Shown piece by piece: positions 30,065 through 42,112 of a stretch of 64,000 nucleotides of DNA (positions are counted from its first letter, which is position 1; every line of letters begins with the position of its first letter). Source of the DNA: Narthecium ossifragum (Eukaryota > Streptophyta > Magnoliopsida > Dioscoreales > Nartheciaceae); assembly GCA_963920575.1 (NCBI GenBank), contig OY986972.1, positions 2,001,501 to 2,065,500 of the forward strand. The letters are read 5' to 3'. The notes below the pieces were generated by a model that saw only the letters and a program-made list of their open reading frames with translations, was not told the origin of the DNA and did no database searches. The position numbers were made by a program, and so were the translations under genes.

Positions 30065-31512
30065 CAACTTCGCCAACTGGCCGTGAAATGGAACGGAGCA
30101 TTAATAATTAGTAAGGTGCCATTGTACCCATCCATCCATGTTCATTCCGAGTTATCTAATTGCTTCTGATTATGACCCGGCTAACAAAGTCAATCAACCA
30201 CTCTTCATCTGCAACAATAATGCTGATGAGAAAAGGGCAGTTTCAGCGAGAGAGTTCTCTGCTTTCTCCTCTGGGTTCATTGATTGATTGTTTGCGCTTC
30301 ATTAATTAATCTCATGACGGAGGATGTTTGTGTAAGGGACAAGGAGCACTGTGGAACCAAAATGACCTAATAACTTGCCAAGCAGTCATACAATTGATTA
30401 TACTTAATCATATTTTACCCTTTCAAATTGTTGATTAATATCGAGGTAGCTTTTAGACGCAAATAAACCCTTACCCAATTAATCCACTTGTTACAGGGAA
30501 ATTGGTTTTTAAGAAGTTTGGATGTACAAGTCTTATTAAAAGATTGGTACAGCCTCACAACAACATACTTGTTAACTATATTATTATATGAGTCATTATT
30601 CATGGAAGCTTGCATTCACTGGCAAAACTGAATATTAATATACACGATTACATAGTGACCGGCAGGAGGGCAAAGGACGAGGATTGGTATCACAAACATC
30701 ATCGATTTGTTCCTGCGACCGTAACATGCGCCACCAGGATAACTGACCAGGATAACTGAAACCATTTCCAATGGGATAGAGCACTAGGGACTTGCCACGT
30801 AGCCGTCTTCAAGTTATCTAATCTAATCTCTTCTTCTGATGAGATTAGGAATTCTTTAACGTCCACCAAAAGTCTTCCACCCTCCTCGATCCATGCATGT
30901 AGGCCAACTTTCTCTCTTCTCTTGAAAAACTTCATCTTTCCATCCAAAACAAACACAGACGAAGGAACGAGAGAAGAGGGCAGCTATCTATCGAGCTTTT
31001 CTGTGCTTTCCTAGTAATATATCCTCCTCTTTGATCTATCTATTGCTTCCTTTTAATCCTCTTCTTCTTCTCTCTCTCTCATCAAATTTTCTTCATCTCT
31101 CCATCCAAACCACTGACAAACGAGAGAGCAGGGCAGCTATCGTGCTCTGTGCTTAATATATTTCCTACTCCTCTTTGATCTATCTATTATTTGCTTAATC
31201 CTCTTCTAGCTTCTTCTTCTCTCTCCTCTTTGATCTATCAATAGAACTTTAGGAACTTGCCACATAACCGTGTTCAAGGTTTCTGATACAGTCTTCCACC
31301 CTCCAGTCCTCCACCATTGGTTTGGGTCAACTTGCTCTCTTGAATCAATCTTCATCTTTCCATCCAAAACAAACACTGACGAAGGAACGAGAGAGAACAG
31401 GGCAGCTATCTATCGAGCTCTTCTGTGCTTTCCTACTACTCCTGCCTCTTTGATATTTCGATTGCTTGCTCATCAATCTTAATCTCTTCTCTCTCTTTCC
31501 CAAACAACAAAT
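30065..31512 (+). promoter_or_regulatory. 5' flank and leader of NLR 3
   Basis: Paralogous to 1000-1459 plus 2428-3050 and to 13080-14342. It is an empty site for the Harbinger element (single TTA near 30473) and has one copy of the 40-bp repeat. Leader blocks with gacgaaggaacgagag, GGGCAGC and TTCTGTGCTTTCC recur near 30950, 31105 and 31375. There is no independent gene. Confidence 0.65.
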
Positions 31513-34500
31513 ATGGCCGTGGAACTAGCCATCGTCTACATCCAAAAGTTACTAACGGACCTGGCGTTCGAGGAGATCAAGCGGCAGTTGGGCTTCTCTC
31601 CCAAACTCGAGAAACTCCGGGAGGGATTGCTGGAAATCCAGCGCCTTCTCCCGATCGCGGAGCAGAAGAGGGCTACCAACGAAGATCTCGCGACGCTGCT
31701 GCGGGATCTCGAAGATGCCGTGTATGATGCGGAGGACCTCCTCGACGAGTTTGCACACCCCGATGTACCATCCGATTCACAACGTACATCGGAGGGTGCA
31801 AACGACGACGACTCACAACAGGTGGAGAACGGCTTAAGTTCCTGCTTGCCATACTTGCCACAACTTACATCGGGGGTTGCAAACTTCTTAAGCTCCTGCT
31901 TGCCATACTTGTCACAACGCTTAACCTCCTTCTTCGATGTTGCTCGCCGTGTTATCATCGGCGACAAGGCAACCTCTGAGATCACTGCTAGCACGGAGAA
32001 ACTAGACGCCATCAGTAAAAAGATAGTAAGTCACCTTGAGCATCTCAACTTGGTTGCCAATGATGGCCCCACGGCCACAAGGCCCAAAGAGACTGCTTGC
32101 AAGGTCGAAGAGATGCTCGGGCGAGACGTGGAGAAGCAGCGTATCAAGAGTATGCTCTTGAGTTCGAGCCATGATGAGGGTGCATCCAGCAGCGCCGGAA
32201 ATGCCCTCTCCGTGTTGCCCATAGTTGGCATCGGAGGGGTTGGGAAGACCACACTAGCTCGGTCTCTGCTCCACGATGACGATGTAAAGAAGCAATTCGA
32301 TCGGCGGATTTTTGTCTTCGTCTCCGAGGACTTCGATCTACTCAGGCTCACCAAAGAGATCCTAGAGGGCGTCACAGGGAAACTTATTATGGAGACCAAG
32401 AATATCAGTTTCCTCCAGTCTGAACTCGAAGATGCGGTGATGTCCAAGAGGTTTCTGCTCATCCTCGATGACGTTTGGAATAATGAAAATCTAAATGAGA
32501 ATTGGGATAAACTCCGCGCTCCATTGATAAAAAATGCTGAAGTCACTGGAATGAGTTCGGCGACGAAGGGGAGCAAGATTATTATTACAACCAGGGATGA
32601 AGAAGTCGCCAGGATCATGGGCACCACCACCACACCTCTTCGATTGAGCAGATTACCCGATGATATCTTCCAAAAATTCTTCATGAGTTGTGCTTTCAAA
32701 GGTGCCAACCCTGATGCTTATCCAGTAAATCTAGAAAACACAGCCAAAGAAATAGCTAGAAAGCTGGGGGGTCTACCTTTAGCCGCAAAGACAATGGGGG
32801 CGCTCTTGAGCAAGAATCTAAACGAAGAGCATTGGAGCGGCATTTTGGAGAATGAGATATGGCAATTACCTTCCATGCCGGCTCTGAGAGTAAGCTACAA
32901 CTATCTCCCTCCACACCTTAAACAATGTTTTGCATACTGTGCTATTTTTCCGAAATCCTATGAGTTCGATAGAGATTACATAATCCTACACTGGTTGGCC
33001 CATGGTTATATCCATCCCAATTCTAATGTTGGAGCCACACGAGTCGAGGCCATTGGGGAAGAATACTTCGATGATTTATGTCGCAGTTCTTTCTTCCAAC
33101 GAAGCGAAAGGGACAACAAGTATGTGATGCACGACCTCATTCACGATCTGGCCCAATCCGTCTCTGAATATCAATGTTTCAGAATAGAAGAAAGCCATAA
33201 GCATAAAGAGATCCCAAAAACGGTACGCCATCTATCGATATGTTCATGGAGGGAAGAATTTGCTCTGAGACAGTTGAAGACCTTCAGTGAACTAAAAAAG
33301 CTGCGCACCCTCGTCATTTTTGGTGACTTCGGGTTTGGTGAGTTCGTGCCCGACATAATTCCTAAGTTGAAAAGGGTGCGTGTCCTAGATCTCTTTGGCT
33401 CTCCCAGCCGTCCGTGGCCTCCTTCCCCTCCTTCCTTGCCTTTTGAGAAGGCCATTTTTCATTTGAAGCATCTTCGCTACTTATATCTCTGTCCATGTTG
33501 GGAGTGTCCAAAAGAATTTTATAATCTGCATTACTTGCAAGTGTTGTACTTACCGAAGTTGGAATCTTCACCAAAAGGTTTAAATCACTTGATCAATTTG
33601 AGGCATCTGATCAGGTCCGCTTACTCGTTTGAACTACCTATAGTCCCCGAAGTCAATAAGCTGAAAGATTTGCAGGAGCTAAAAGCATTCACATTCCTTG
33701 ACAAGCATGGGCACAAGCTGAGTGAGTTGGAAGATATGAACCAGATCCGAGGGAGTCTTACGATCATGAATCTGGATAAAGTAAAGGATAAGAGGCAAGC
33801 AGAGGAGGCTAATCTGCGACAAAAGAAGAATCTCAGAAGTCTAGGATTGAAGTGGTCATATAACGCAGATAGTGATGATGGGCCAGCCGATGAGGATGTG
33901 ATCGAGGGTCTTCAGCCGAGTAATTGTTTGAAGGAATTGAGCATTTCATATTACAGAGGTCGGAGCTTTCCGACTTGGATTAATAACCAAATGTTGCCCA
34001 ACCTAATTGATGTTAAACTGTCTGATTGCCCGAATTGTGATGTCCTTCCGCCTCTTGGGCAGCTACCGGACCTCAAACATCTTGCTCTAAGTGGAATGAA
34101 AGCATTGCAGGGATGGAGAGGAGTAGAAGGCCGTCAATTGTTTCCTAGCCTTCGAGTGCTCAAAATATACGGTTGCCCTGAATTGAGAGCCCTCCCTCCG
34201 CTCCCTCCAAAGCTAGAAGCTCTGCGTCTGGATCGTGTTGGGTTACTCTCCCTTTCATTATCATCAATGACATCTGTAGACGCGGATGGAGGGGTGCCAA
34301 AGAGGAGCAGCGGTGGAAGCAGTAACAGGCTGCAGGTGCTTGGAGGCTTGACAGTGCTCGTGAAGTTGGATATCTGTAATTGCAAGCAGCTCACCATGCT
34401 GGAGGGTATTAATCAAGGACTGGTGTCTCTCCAGAACTTGGAAATACGAGGTTGTCCGAGACTGGATGCGCGCTGGATGGAAGAAGATGGGCCATCTTCC

Positions 34501-34929
34501 CTCGTGGAGATCGACATCGATGACCAGAGGCTGCTGTCAGCGAGGGTCCTCAGGAGAAGTCTCGGCCACATTCAATCCTTGAGATTGATGTATGCCACAA
34601 GTCTGGAACATCTCAGTGCAGAGGAAGAGGAGTGCCTGAAGCGCCTCACCGCTCTACAAACGTTATGGATTGACTCCTGCGATGAACTTCACGCTCTTCC
34701 AGAGGAGCTGCAGAGCCTCTCCTCCCTCCGAAAGTTAAGGATCGATGACTGCCCCAAAATCATATCACTGCCATCCAAGGGACTGCCGCTTGGGCTCAAA
34801 GAATTCAAAATCAGCAAAGCCAGTGAAGAGCTGAGGCGTCGTTGCCTCAAGGGAGAAGGTGAGGACTGGCCTAAGATTCAGCATATACCTAAATTCTCTA
34901 CGAACGGATGGACTAATTGGTCAGATTAA
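31513..34929 (+). CDS. NLR 3: intact CC-NB-ARC-LRR resistance protein (RGA-like)
   Basis: A 1138-residue intron-free frame. The CC domain lacks seven residues (the FSYLKEE region) relative to NLR 2. NB-ARC motifs are all present: GIGGVGKTT near 239, RNBS-A FDRRIFVFVSEDF, LLILDDVW, GSKIIITTR, GLPLAA, CFAYCAIFPK and MHDLIHDLAQ near 539. The LRR part is shorter than in NLR 2: it lacks the amplified block and about 27 residues containing HAIRIIIGGHEFYGD. It ends DWPKIQHIPKF plus a short unique tail. Function as for NLR 2: intracellular immune sensor or helper. The differences from NLR 2 concentrate in LRR surfaces. Intact and probably functional. Confidence 0.93.
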   Translation: MAVELAIVYIQKLLTDLAFEEIKRQLGFSPKLEKLREGLLEIQRLLPIAEQKRATNEDLATLLRDLEDAVYDAEDLLDEFAHPDVPSDSQRTSEGANDDDSQQVENGLSSCLPYLPQLTSGVANFLSSCLPYLSQRLTSFFDVARRVIIGDKATSEITASTEKLDAISKKIVSHLEHLNLVANDGPTATRPKETACKVEEMLGRDVEKQRIKSMLLSSSHDEGASSSAGNALSVLPIVGIGGVGKTTLARSLLHDDDVKKQFDRRIFVFVSEDFDLLRLTKEILEGVTGKLIMETKNISFLQSELEDAVMSKRFLLILDDVWNNENLNENWDKLRAPLIKNAEVTGMSSATKGSKIIITTRDEEVARIMGTTTTPLRLSRLPDDIFQKFFMSCAFKGANPDAYPVNLENTAKEIARKLGGLPLAAKTMGALLSKNLNEEHWSGILENEIWQLPSMPALRVSYNYLPPHLKQCFAYCAIFPKSYEFDRDYIILHWLAHGYIHPNSNVGATRVEAIGEEYFDDLCRSSFFQRSERDNKYVMHDLIHDLAQSVSEYQCFRIEESHKHKEIPKTVRHLSICSWREEFALRQLKTFSELKKLRTLVIFGDFGFGEFVPDIIPKLKRVRVLDLFGSPSRPWPPSPPSLPFEKAIFHLKHLRYLYLCPCWECPKEFYNLHYLQVLYLPKLESSPKGLNHLINLRHLIRSAYSFELPIVPEVNKLKDLQELKAFTFLDKHGHKLSELEDMNQIRGSLTIMNLDKVKDKRQAEEANLRQKKNLRSLGLKWSYNADSDDGPADEDVIEGLQPSNCLKELSISYYRGRSFPTWINNQMLPNLIDVKLSDCPNCDVLPPLGQLPDLKHLALSGMKALQGWRGVEGRQLFPSLRVLKIYGCPELRALPPLPPKLEALRLDRVGLLSLSLSSMTSVDADGGVPKRSSGGSSNRLQVLGGLTVLVKLDICNCKQLTMLEGINQGLVSLQNLEIRGCPRLDARWMEEDGPSSLVEIDIDDQRLLSARVLRRSLGHIQSLRLMYATSLEHLSAEEEECLKRLTALQTLWIDSCDELHALPEELQSLSSLRKLRIDDCPKIISLPSKGLPLGLKEFKISKASEELRRRCLKGEGEDWPKIQHIPKFSTNGWTNWSD

Positions 34930-34934
34930 ATCTC

Positions 34935-35455
34935 ATGTAACTGAGAGTCAAGCCCAATTGGAGTTTTCTCTCATCCAAATTAGAGTCTCACTCCCTCTTA
35001 ATTGATCTTGTACGGAATCTATAAAAGAGATGTGTGAGGCCGAATAAGAGAGAAGAGTGGTTTTGTACGGGAAAGAGGTGAGAAAGGGCTGTAAAAACGG
35101 GTAAGAAGAAAAAGAGAGGTTGTAGTAGGAAAGAGAAGAGAGAGAGAGAGAAGAGAAGAGAGAGAAGAAAAGAGAGGAAAGAGGGCTCTGGTGAGAAAAG
35201 GCTTGGTGATAGATCAACTAAGTATCCATGTAATCTTTTTGATTTTAGTAGATTTCTCTGGTGTGTTCTCTCCGTGGACGTAGGAGACTCTGTCTCCGAA
35301 CCACGTAAATATCTGTGTCTCCCACTTTTTCTATTGCTTTTCTATAATTTTGCATCTTTTGGTTTGGTTCTCTACGCTTGGTTGTTCGACATCGATTTAG
35401 AGCTTGCAAACATCGATCAAAGATCGAGGATCCGACGCTTCCGTGCCAATAAGGT
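34935..35455 (+). mobile_element. LTR-derived segment abutting the NLR 3 stop
   Basis: Directly after the stop comes sequence typical of a Copia LTR 3' half: a GA-rich tract, ctctccgtggacgtaggaga, ccgaaccacgtaaat, and an end near ccgtgccaata. NLR 4 has a copy at about 48566-49062 ending ccaaca. NLR 2 lacks it and instead resumes in the shared flank at about 18327. Exact ends and TSD are unclear. Confidence 0.55.
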
Positions 35456-35606
35456 ATTGACGGTGATTGAGGAGGTCATTGAAGCTAATCCTCTCGTCAC
35501 AAGTAATGCCCACAAGCATTGAGAGAGCTCTCTTCCATTTTTTCCCCACTAAGTACTCTGATGCTCGTTCTACTTATTAGAAGATTACCGTGTCATTAAA
35601 GGCTCC

Positions 35607-35813
35607 ATGATTAGATCATTTGGAGTAATGTTTGTACTCATTTTTGTCCTCATTTCCGCAAAGGTAATAAACCTCTGCTTTACGAGATGGAATCTAAGTC
35701 TCGTTCCTTATGTAAGCGAGTTATTTATTTTTGATGCAAATTTCTACCATTCTGTGCTTATTTTGATGATATACTCCTTACCAAAAACGAGAAGAGTTCA
35801 GAGTCTTATTTGA
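35607..35813 (+). other. Conserved 3'-flank frame, unit 3 copy
   Basis: Homologue of 18487-18702 with the same start MIRSFGVMFVLIFVLISAK and donor-like AAAG|GTAATAAAC. A small deletion (loss of a TTGTTGATT-like stretch) changes its end. Confidence 0.35.
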
Positions 35814-36126
35814 GTTCAGAGTTTTGTATGAAGGTGAAGAGTTCGCTTGTAGAATTCCTCCGAATTCAGCAACAGCTTTTGGATGAAGGACTAGTGTTAA
35901 TGTCATGCTGTTAACAAAGTTTCTAATGTTCCTTTTAAAGTATCTATGTCACACTCTGGGTGGACATAAAAAAATATTAGCAACTTTAAGAGGATGCATG
36001 CAGCCCACACTCTGGGTGGACATAAAAAAATATTGCCAACTCCTTAATGCATGCTTTCACACAAGTTTGAGGCCATGATAAATATAGGATATTCGTACAA
36101 ATTTCAAGGAAAAATGATAAAAGAAT

Positions 36127-36822
36127 TCAAGAAAAACACAACATGAAGAGTATTGTTGTCAAAATTGCTTGGGGTTTGCAATTAAACACAAAATGGAGCT
36201 GAAAAAGGAATGAATGCCAACAATGGCAGAAATACAAGTTGAAAGAAGTATACAAGGGAAATAAAGAAACAAGTTTTGTGAAACAATAGAAGACTTCATT
36301 AATGGTGCCTGGGCTTGTGATTTCTTGGCCCATGGTAATCTTCATGAACCCCTGGTAGGCTTCCATGAACAATTCTTTTTTTTTGTGCTATTGGATCTTT
36401 CCTTCTTGGTGCATGAACAATGCCCGTCTTCTTCGCATATAGTTACTTCTTCTCTTGCTCCCATAAAAACTCTTTTAGCTTGATATGAAACAAACTAGTT
36501 ATCTATTTCGCCAATAAAAGCAGAAAATAGTGAACTCAATCCTACTTCTTACGCCGGAAAAAACAGTATTACAAGCATTTTTCCACGAAAGACCTGTGAG
36601 AACTCTTCTTCCAATCTGATCTCTGGAGAAGAAGGAGAAGAGAAACAAGAATTTGAGCATCAAATTCAAAGTCTTACTTAGCCATGCAACCATATAAAAC
36701 AAGTTAAAGCTTCGCAATAGAGTAGACATGAGAATCATTGAAGGGTTTTGTATACCTTGAACTGAGATGACTGATAGTAGAAGCAAAAGCAGGATCACTA
36801 CTGCTGAAATAAGAGGCCTCAT
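36127..36822 (-). pseudogene. NLR-linked small secreted protein gene, copy C (damaged)
   Basis: Exon 1 (36756-36822) keeps the signal peptide. Exon 2 (29 bases, near 36594-36622) reads EIRLEEEFSQ in phase. The exon 3 acceptor is altered (atatcaagct instead of atatcaggct), which would shift phase, and an extra A in the A-run near 36378 adds a second frameshift. Coding similarity to copies A and B is otherwise high. Read-through of intron 1 also gives a long frame, which I regard as accidental. Confidence 0.5.
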
Positions 36823-37043
36823 TTCTGAAGTTATAACTCTTATTCCAAGAACATAGGATGAGAATGTGCATCAATAAAGCTTCTGGCTTCAAAATATATA
36901 TGCCATTATCTCCTTCTCCGAAGCTTACAATAGAAAAGGTGACATTGTCCAATTGTCAGGGTTTGTCATAACACATGAAAGATTAAGAATGAGGTTTGGT
37001 GTATGTACTGTTTCTGAATCTTGATCTTATGATATTATTGTGT

Positions 37044-37481
37044 TGTTAGCAATTATACTGTCATGCTAGATCTTCTACACTATATTCACGTAAAGCAATA
37101 ATGTAATGCGGAAATAAATCATACCTTCCGTCATCGTGTATACAATACGATGACTCCGTTCACCGTTGTACCGCCTACTCAAGACGGTAGGCTGGACTGG
37201 TCTTCTCTCTCTTAATCTCACTCTCCAACCTTTATGCTTAAGGACGATGGGGATCCTTTAGGCTTAAACCGTGAGCAGAGAAAGGGACCAGGACCTCATA
37301 TATATAGAAGTGAAAGTGTCCAACCATCATAGGACTAGAACTCTAATTGAGGTTAAACTCCATCATCTGCGTGGGAATAGAACTCTTATTAATTGGGCTC
37401 TTTTAGTAGAATCAGGACTTGACTCAAGAGTTAAACCTACTCAAGTTATAATTAGACCACATTAAGGAGTTAAATCCAACA
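37044..37481 (-). repeat. Copia 3' LTR
   Basis: 438 bases, TGTTGG...TAACA on the minus strand. A polypurine tract on the minus strand (gtgggagaa, 37482-37490) immediately precedes it. It matches the 5' LTR except one A/G difference near 37292. Confidence 0.93.
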
Positions 37482-37973
37482 TTCTCCCACTTGGTCTATA
37501 TTATGGCTTGAATATAACTCTTAACCTTTCTTTTGGAAAAAAAAACTGTCAAACTAATATTTGAAAAATAATAGTCCTGATTCATAATTTAAAAAAAAAC
37601 TTGACGGATGCGCATCCAATTTTAAAAACAATGCCCAATAAACTATCCCAATCAAAACCTTTATACCTTGATTAAGCAAAAACCATTAATGCAGATCATG
37701 GCGGTCATACATCTCTTAATTGACATATTTCCTTCCATGTACCACAACATTAATAACCTTTCACTTAACCTGGTCTTAAATAATGGAGCACATAGGCTAC
37801 CAATAACTGTAATGCCTATGTAAATGATCCCCTATAATGTCATATAAATATGACCCTTCTGTTAACTATAAGCATGACAAAAGTCAACTGTAATGTATAT
37901 ACAAGTATGAATAAACAGAAGGTAAAGTAGTCATAGGATTTAATTGAGATCTCAAATAAGTGTCTTTCACATA

Positions 37974-39479
37974 CTAAATATCCCATTGACAAATGCCCAT
38001 GCCTTTAACATGCTCATTGAAAATCTTGGGCAACAAACCTTTCGTCAAGGGATCAGCCAACATACAAGTAGTACTAATAGAAACAATAGACACTTGATGA
38101 CTACTTATTCTATCATTAACAGCAAGAAATTTAATATCAATGTGCTTGTTCGCATTGGTAGTCTTGCTGCTATTGGAGAAGGAAACTGCTGCGGAATTGT
38201 CACAATAAATCTTCAGGGGTCTGGATATAGAATCCATAACCTGAAGACCTGAAATAAACTTCCTCAACCATAGTCCATGTGAGGAGGCCTCAAAGCAACT
38301 CATATATTCTGCTTCCATAGTAGAGCAAGTTATAATGCGTTGTTTAACCCTTTTCCAAGAGATTGCTCCACCAGCAAGCAGAAAAATATAACCTGAAGTG
38401 GACTTTCTGCTATCGAGGCAACCAACATAATCTGCATCTGCATAACCAATCACTTCCAACTGATCGGTCATCCTATATGTGAGCATATGGTCTTTAGTAC
38501 CCTGCAAGTATCGCATCACTTTCTTTATTGCCTTCCAATGATCTATTCCAGGATCACTTTGATACCTTCCAAGCATCCCCAAAGCATAACTAATGTCAGG
38601 ACGAGTACATACATGAACATACATCAGACTACCTAGTGCAGAAGCATAAGGTATATCTTTCATCTGATTTCGTTCAATCTCATTCCTGGGACATTGAAAT
38701 ATACTGAATTTGTCTCCTTTAACGATTGGCACGGGAGTAGATGAGCAGTTAGACATGTCAAACCTTTCTAGGATCCTAGTAATGTAATGCCTCTGTGATA
38801 AACCAAGTAACCTCTTTTTCCTATCACGATGGATTTCTACCCCAAGAACATAAGAAGCATCTTTCATATCAAAATGATCAGAAAGAAATCTTTTAGTTTC
38901 ATGCAAGAGACCTAAATCACTACTGGCAAGTAAGATATCATCCACATATAGAACCAAAAATATAAACTTGCTCCCACTCACCTTTAGATATATACAATGA
39001 TCACCAATATTTTCAGTGAATCCAAAGGAAGTAATGATACGATTAAACTTTAAGTACCATTGCCTAGAAGCTTGTTTAAGACCATATATGGATTTCTTTA
39101 ATTTACATACCAGTCTTTTATTTTCTTGCACTATAAAACCTTTAGGCTGTTCCATATACACCTCTTCCTCTAAGTCCCCATGTAAAAATGCAGTCTTTAC
39201 ATCCATTTGATGTAGCTCCAAATCATAATAAGCTACTAATGCCATAATGATTCTAAATGAATCCTTACTAGACACAGGAGAAAATGTCTCATGGTAATCA
39301 ATGCCCTCCTTTTGAGTGAATCCCTTTGCTACGAGTCTGGCCTTATACCTCTCGATATTGCCCTTAGAATCCCTTTTGGTCTTATATATCCATTTACAAT
39401 CAACATGTTTAAATCCTTCAGGCAATTCGACAAGTTCCCAAACTTGATTTTTCTTCATGGATTCAATCTCATCTTCCAT
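37974..39479 (-). CDS. Copia reverse transcriptase-RNase H region
   Basis: A frame of 501 codons. It opens with the RT start (CKWIYKTKRDSKGNIERYKA), holds the catalytic YVDDILLAS box, and ends with RNase H phrases (YADADYVGCLDSRKSTSGY, STMEAEYMS) and PLTKGLLPKIF. It copies element RNA into DNA in cytoplasmic particles. It is joined in frame to the integrase region upstream, apart from one TGA codon. Confidence 0.93.
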   Translation of the reverse strand: MEDEIESMKKNQVWELVELPEGFKHVDCKWIYKTKRDSKGNIERYKARLVAKGFTQKEGIDYHETFSPVSSKDSFRIIMALVAYYDLELHQMDVKTAFLHGDLEEEVYMEQPKGFIVQENKRLVCKLKKSIYGLKQASRQWYLKFNRIITSFGFTENIGDHCIYLKVSGSKFIFLVLYVDDILLASSDLGLLHETKRFLSDHFDMKDASYVLGVEIHRDRKKRLLGLSQRHYITRILERFDMSNCSSTPVPIVKGDKFSIFQCPRNEIERNQMKDIPYASALGSLMYVHVCTRPDISYALGMLGRYQSDPGIDHWKAIKKVMRYLQGTKDHMLTYRMTDQLEVIGYADADYVGCLDSRKSTSGYIFLLAGGAISWKRVKQRIITCSTMEAEYMSCFEASSHGLWLRKFISGLQVMDSISRPLKIYCDNSAAVSFSNSSKTTNANKHIDIKFLAVNDRISSHQVSIVSISTTCMLADPLTKGLLPKIFNEHVKGMGICQWDI

Positions 39480-39485
39480 GGCATT

Positions 39486-40628
39486 TCACCAAAGTTCAGA
39501 ATCATTACTATTCATGGCAGAATCAAAAGAGAGTGGATCATCTGCAATCCCAATGTCATAATCACGATCTTGCAAATAAATAATATAATCATCTGAAATT
39601 GCTGGTCTCCTATCTCTAGTAGACCTCCTTAATATTCCAGATTCATGATCATTATTGTGATTATGAATTATTGGGTCATGGTCATTGGCAATCTGATCAG
39701 GAGTTGGTGCGTTAGGCGCCGGTTGATGCACCACAATCTCTGGTTGAACCAGATCATGTGTGACATCTCTTGGTGCAACTGTAATAGGAAATTTATCTGT
39801 AATTTCCTCTAGCACCGCATTATGCGGTTCACCACTCCCACTCATTTCGCCATCCTCAATGAACCTAGCTGTTCCAGTCTCAATGATTCTAGTGGTGTGT
39901 GATGGACAATAAAACCTAAAACCCTTTGACCTTTCTGGATACCCAATGAAGGAACATGTAATGGTCCTTGGGTCCAATTTCTTTTCTTGTGGATTATATA
40001 ATCGAGCCTCTGCGGTACAACCCCAGATGTGTAAATGTGCTAAACACGGTTTCCTTCCCGTCCATAACTCAAAAGGAGTTTTGGGAACGACCTTACTAGG
40101 TACCCTGTTTAGGATATACACAGCGGTTTTCAAGGCATCGCCCCACAAAAATAAGGGTAAAGAAGAGTTTGCCATCATACTCCTCACCATGTCCATCAAA
40201 GTCCTATTACGCCTTTCAGCCACACCATTCTGTTGGGGATTACCTGGCATTGTATATTGTGCTACTATGCCATGATGTTCAAGGAATTTGGCAAAAGCTC
40301 CAGGATTACGACCTGATTCATCATAACGGCCGTAATATTCACCTCCTCTATCAGATCTCACAATTTTAATTTTCCTGTTCAATTGATTTTCTACTTCAGC
40401 TTTGTACACCTTAAAGGCTTCCAAAGCTTCAGACTTTTCATGCAACAGAAAAATATAACCATAACGTGAGAAATCATCTATAAAGGTGATAAAATACTTT
40501 TGCCCTCCTAAACAAGGTGAAAGATAGCCACATATGTCGGTATGGATCAATTCTAAGAGTTCATGGCTTCTAGTGGCATGTTTCTTATGACTTTTAATTT
40601 GTTTACCTTTAATGCAACTGATGCACAT
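39486..40628 (-). pseudogene. Copia integrase region, ends at an in-frame TGA
   Basis: Integrase core with [32 protein letters not shown] and [14 protein letters not shown] (DDE residues). The TGA at 39486-39488 separates it from the RT frame; both sides are in the same frame, so a single substitution explains it. The chain inserts element DNA into the genome. Upstream, a one-base loss disconnects it from gag-protease. Confidence 0.88.
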
Positions 40629-40645
40629 ACCGAAATCATTAAAGT

Positions 40646-42112
40646 CTAGATTTGGTAAATTCCTTCCTTCACCAATCTAGTCATCCTGTCCTTCGATATG
40701 TGACCCAATCGCCTATGCCACAAGCTAGATGAACTCTCATCCATAATACCACGTTTCATACCAACATTCATATTCAAGGCAAGTAAAGATTGAGCAAAAG
40801 ACACATCCAAATTTAACTTATATAAACCATCACATAAGTTTGCAGTACCAACTAAAACAGAATCTTTAAACAATTTAAAACTTGAGTTTCCAAAACTAGA
40901 TGAAAAACCATCTAAGTCAAGTCTTGAAACAGAAATAAGATTCCTAGATACTGAAGGAACATAAAAAGTGTCTTGAAGATCCATGGTGAATCCGAAGTCT
41001 GTAATGAGTCGGTAGGTCCCAATCATAATGACCTTTGACTTCCCCCGGTTCCCCATGTAGATCCATTGCTCATTGTGATTTGGTTTACGGCTTGAAAGGA
41101 ATCCCTGCATGCAATTTGAAACATGAATTGCAGCACCCGAATCAATCCACCATGAATTAGAAGGAACATTAATAAAATTGGTTTCAAAACATGCCAAGGT
41201 TAGTGGCATACCCTTCATTTCAAACCAATTTCTTCTCTTCTCACAGTCCTTCTTGAGATGTCCCTCCTTTTTACAGAAGAAACACCTCAATTTGCGAGGT
41301 TGTCCTTTAACTTTAAATGCTGGATTGTTGGGTCCTTTATTTCCTTTCTTCGCCTTCTTGCCTTTAAAGTGCTCTTGGGAAGTCATGTGAACAGCTGGAA
41401 AACCTTCTCTCTTTAACCTCTCCTCCTCATTCACACATTGGGATATAAGTTCATTTAAATTCCATAATTCCTTATGTGTGTTATAAGAGATCTTAAATTG
41501 AGAAAACTGTGATGGGAGAGAGTTAAGGATGAATTGGACTAGAAAGGTGGCAGACACTTCCATACCTAGCCCTTTTAATTTCTCAGCTGTACTACTCATA
41601 CTCAAAATATGCTTTCGCACCCCACTAAATCCATCATACTTTAAGGAGGTCAATTGAGACATTAAAGATCCAGCTAACTCTTTATCAGATCCACTATGTT
41701 GTTTTTCTACAGAGGCAAGAAAATCAAAGGTCGAGCCATTAACAGGAATAGATGCTCTAATAGTCCTACAGATCGAGTTTTGAATGATCTTTAGAGACAA
41801 TCTATTTGACCGCTCCCACTTATGATAAAAATCCTTATCAGCATCAGAACTAGTGGGAGTTAAATCATCAGGTTTAGGAACTCGTAACGCCAAATCCAAG
41901 TCTAGGCATCCTAAGATAATTTCTAACTGCTCATGCCAATCACCATAATTAGAACCATTCAGTTGGGGAATGCTAGAAAGATGCGTTGACAGAGATGCAG
42001 GAGTCATAGCTGTAGAATAAAGTATATCTACAGTCAATTTAATGATGCATATATCTTTAATACAATTCCGCAAAACACACTTATTGCATAACCATAAAAC
42101 ACCTTTGGGCAA
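40646..42112 (-). CDS. Copia gag and protease region
   Basis: A frame of 488 codons with a Copia gag domain ([17 protein letters not shown]), zinc knuckle [14 protein letters not shown] and protease start [13 protein letters not shown]. It ends early because one T seems to be missing from a T-run near 40656-40659, after VKEGI. The likely gag start is at the [10 protein letters not shown] residues, 34 codons downstream of the frame start. Confidence 0.88.
   Translation of the reverse strand: MPKGVLWLCNKCVLRNCIKDICIIKLTVDILYSTAMTPASLSTHLSSIPQLNGSNYGDWHEQLEIILGCLDLDLALRVPKPDDLTPTSSDADKDFYHKWERSNRLSLKIIQNSICRTIRASIPVNGSTFDFLASVEKQHSGSDKELAGSLMSQLTSLKYDGFSGVRKHILSMSSTAEKLKGLGMEVSATFLVQFILNSLPSQFSQFKISYNTHKELWNLNELISQCVNEEERLKREGFPAVHMTSQEHFKGKKAKKGNKGPNNPAFKVKGQPRKLRCFFCKKEGHLKKDCEKRRNWFEMKGMPLTLACFETNFINVPSNSWWIDSGAAIHVSNCMQGFLSSRKPNHNEQWIYMGNRGKSKVIMIGTYRLITDFGFTMDLQDTFYVPSVSRNLISVSRLDLDGFSSSFGNSSFKLFKDSVLVGTANLCDGLYKLNLDVSFAQSLLALNMNVGMKRGIMDESSSSLWHRRLGHISKDRMTRLVKEGIYQI

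Noticed and set aside
34948..35217. Serine-rich minus-strand protein after NLR 3 (also 48586-48897)
   Set aside because: Translation of a GA-rich tract in an LTR-derived segment.
36499..36822. 107-residue uninterrupted protein in relic copy C
   Set aside because: It reads through a good GT-AG intron; the spliced model explains the conservation across copies better.
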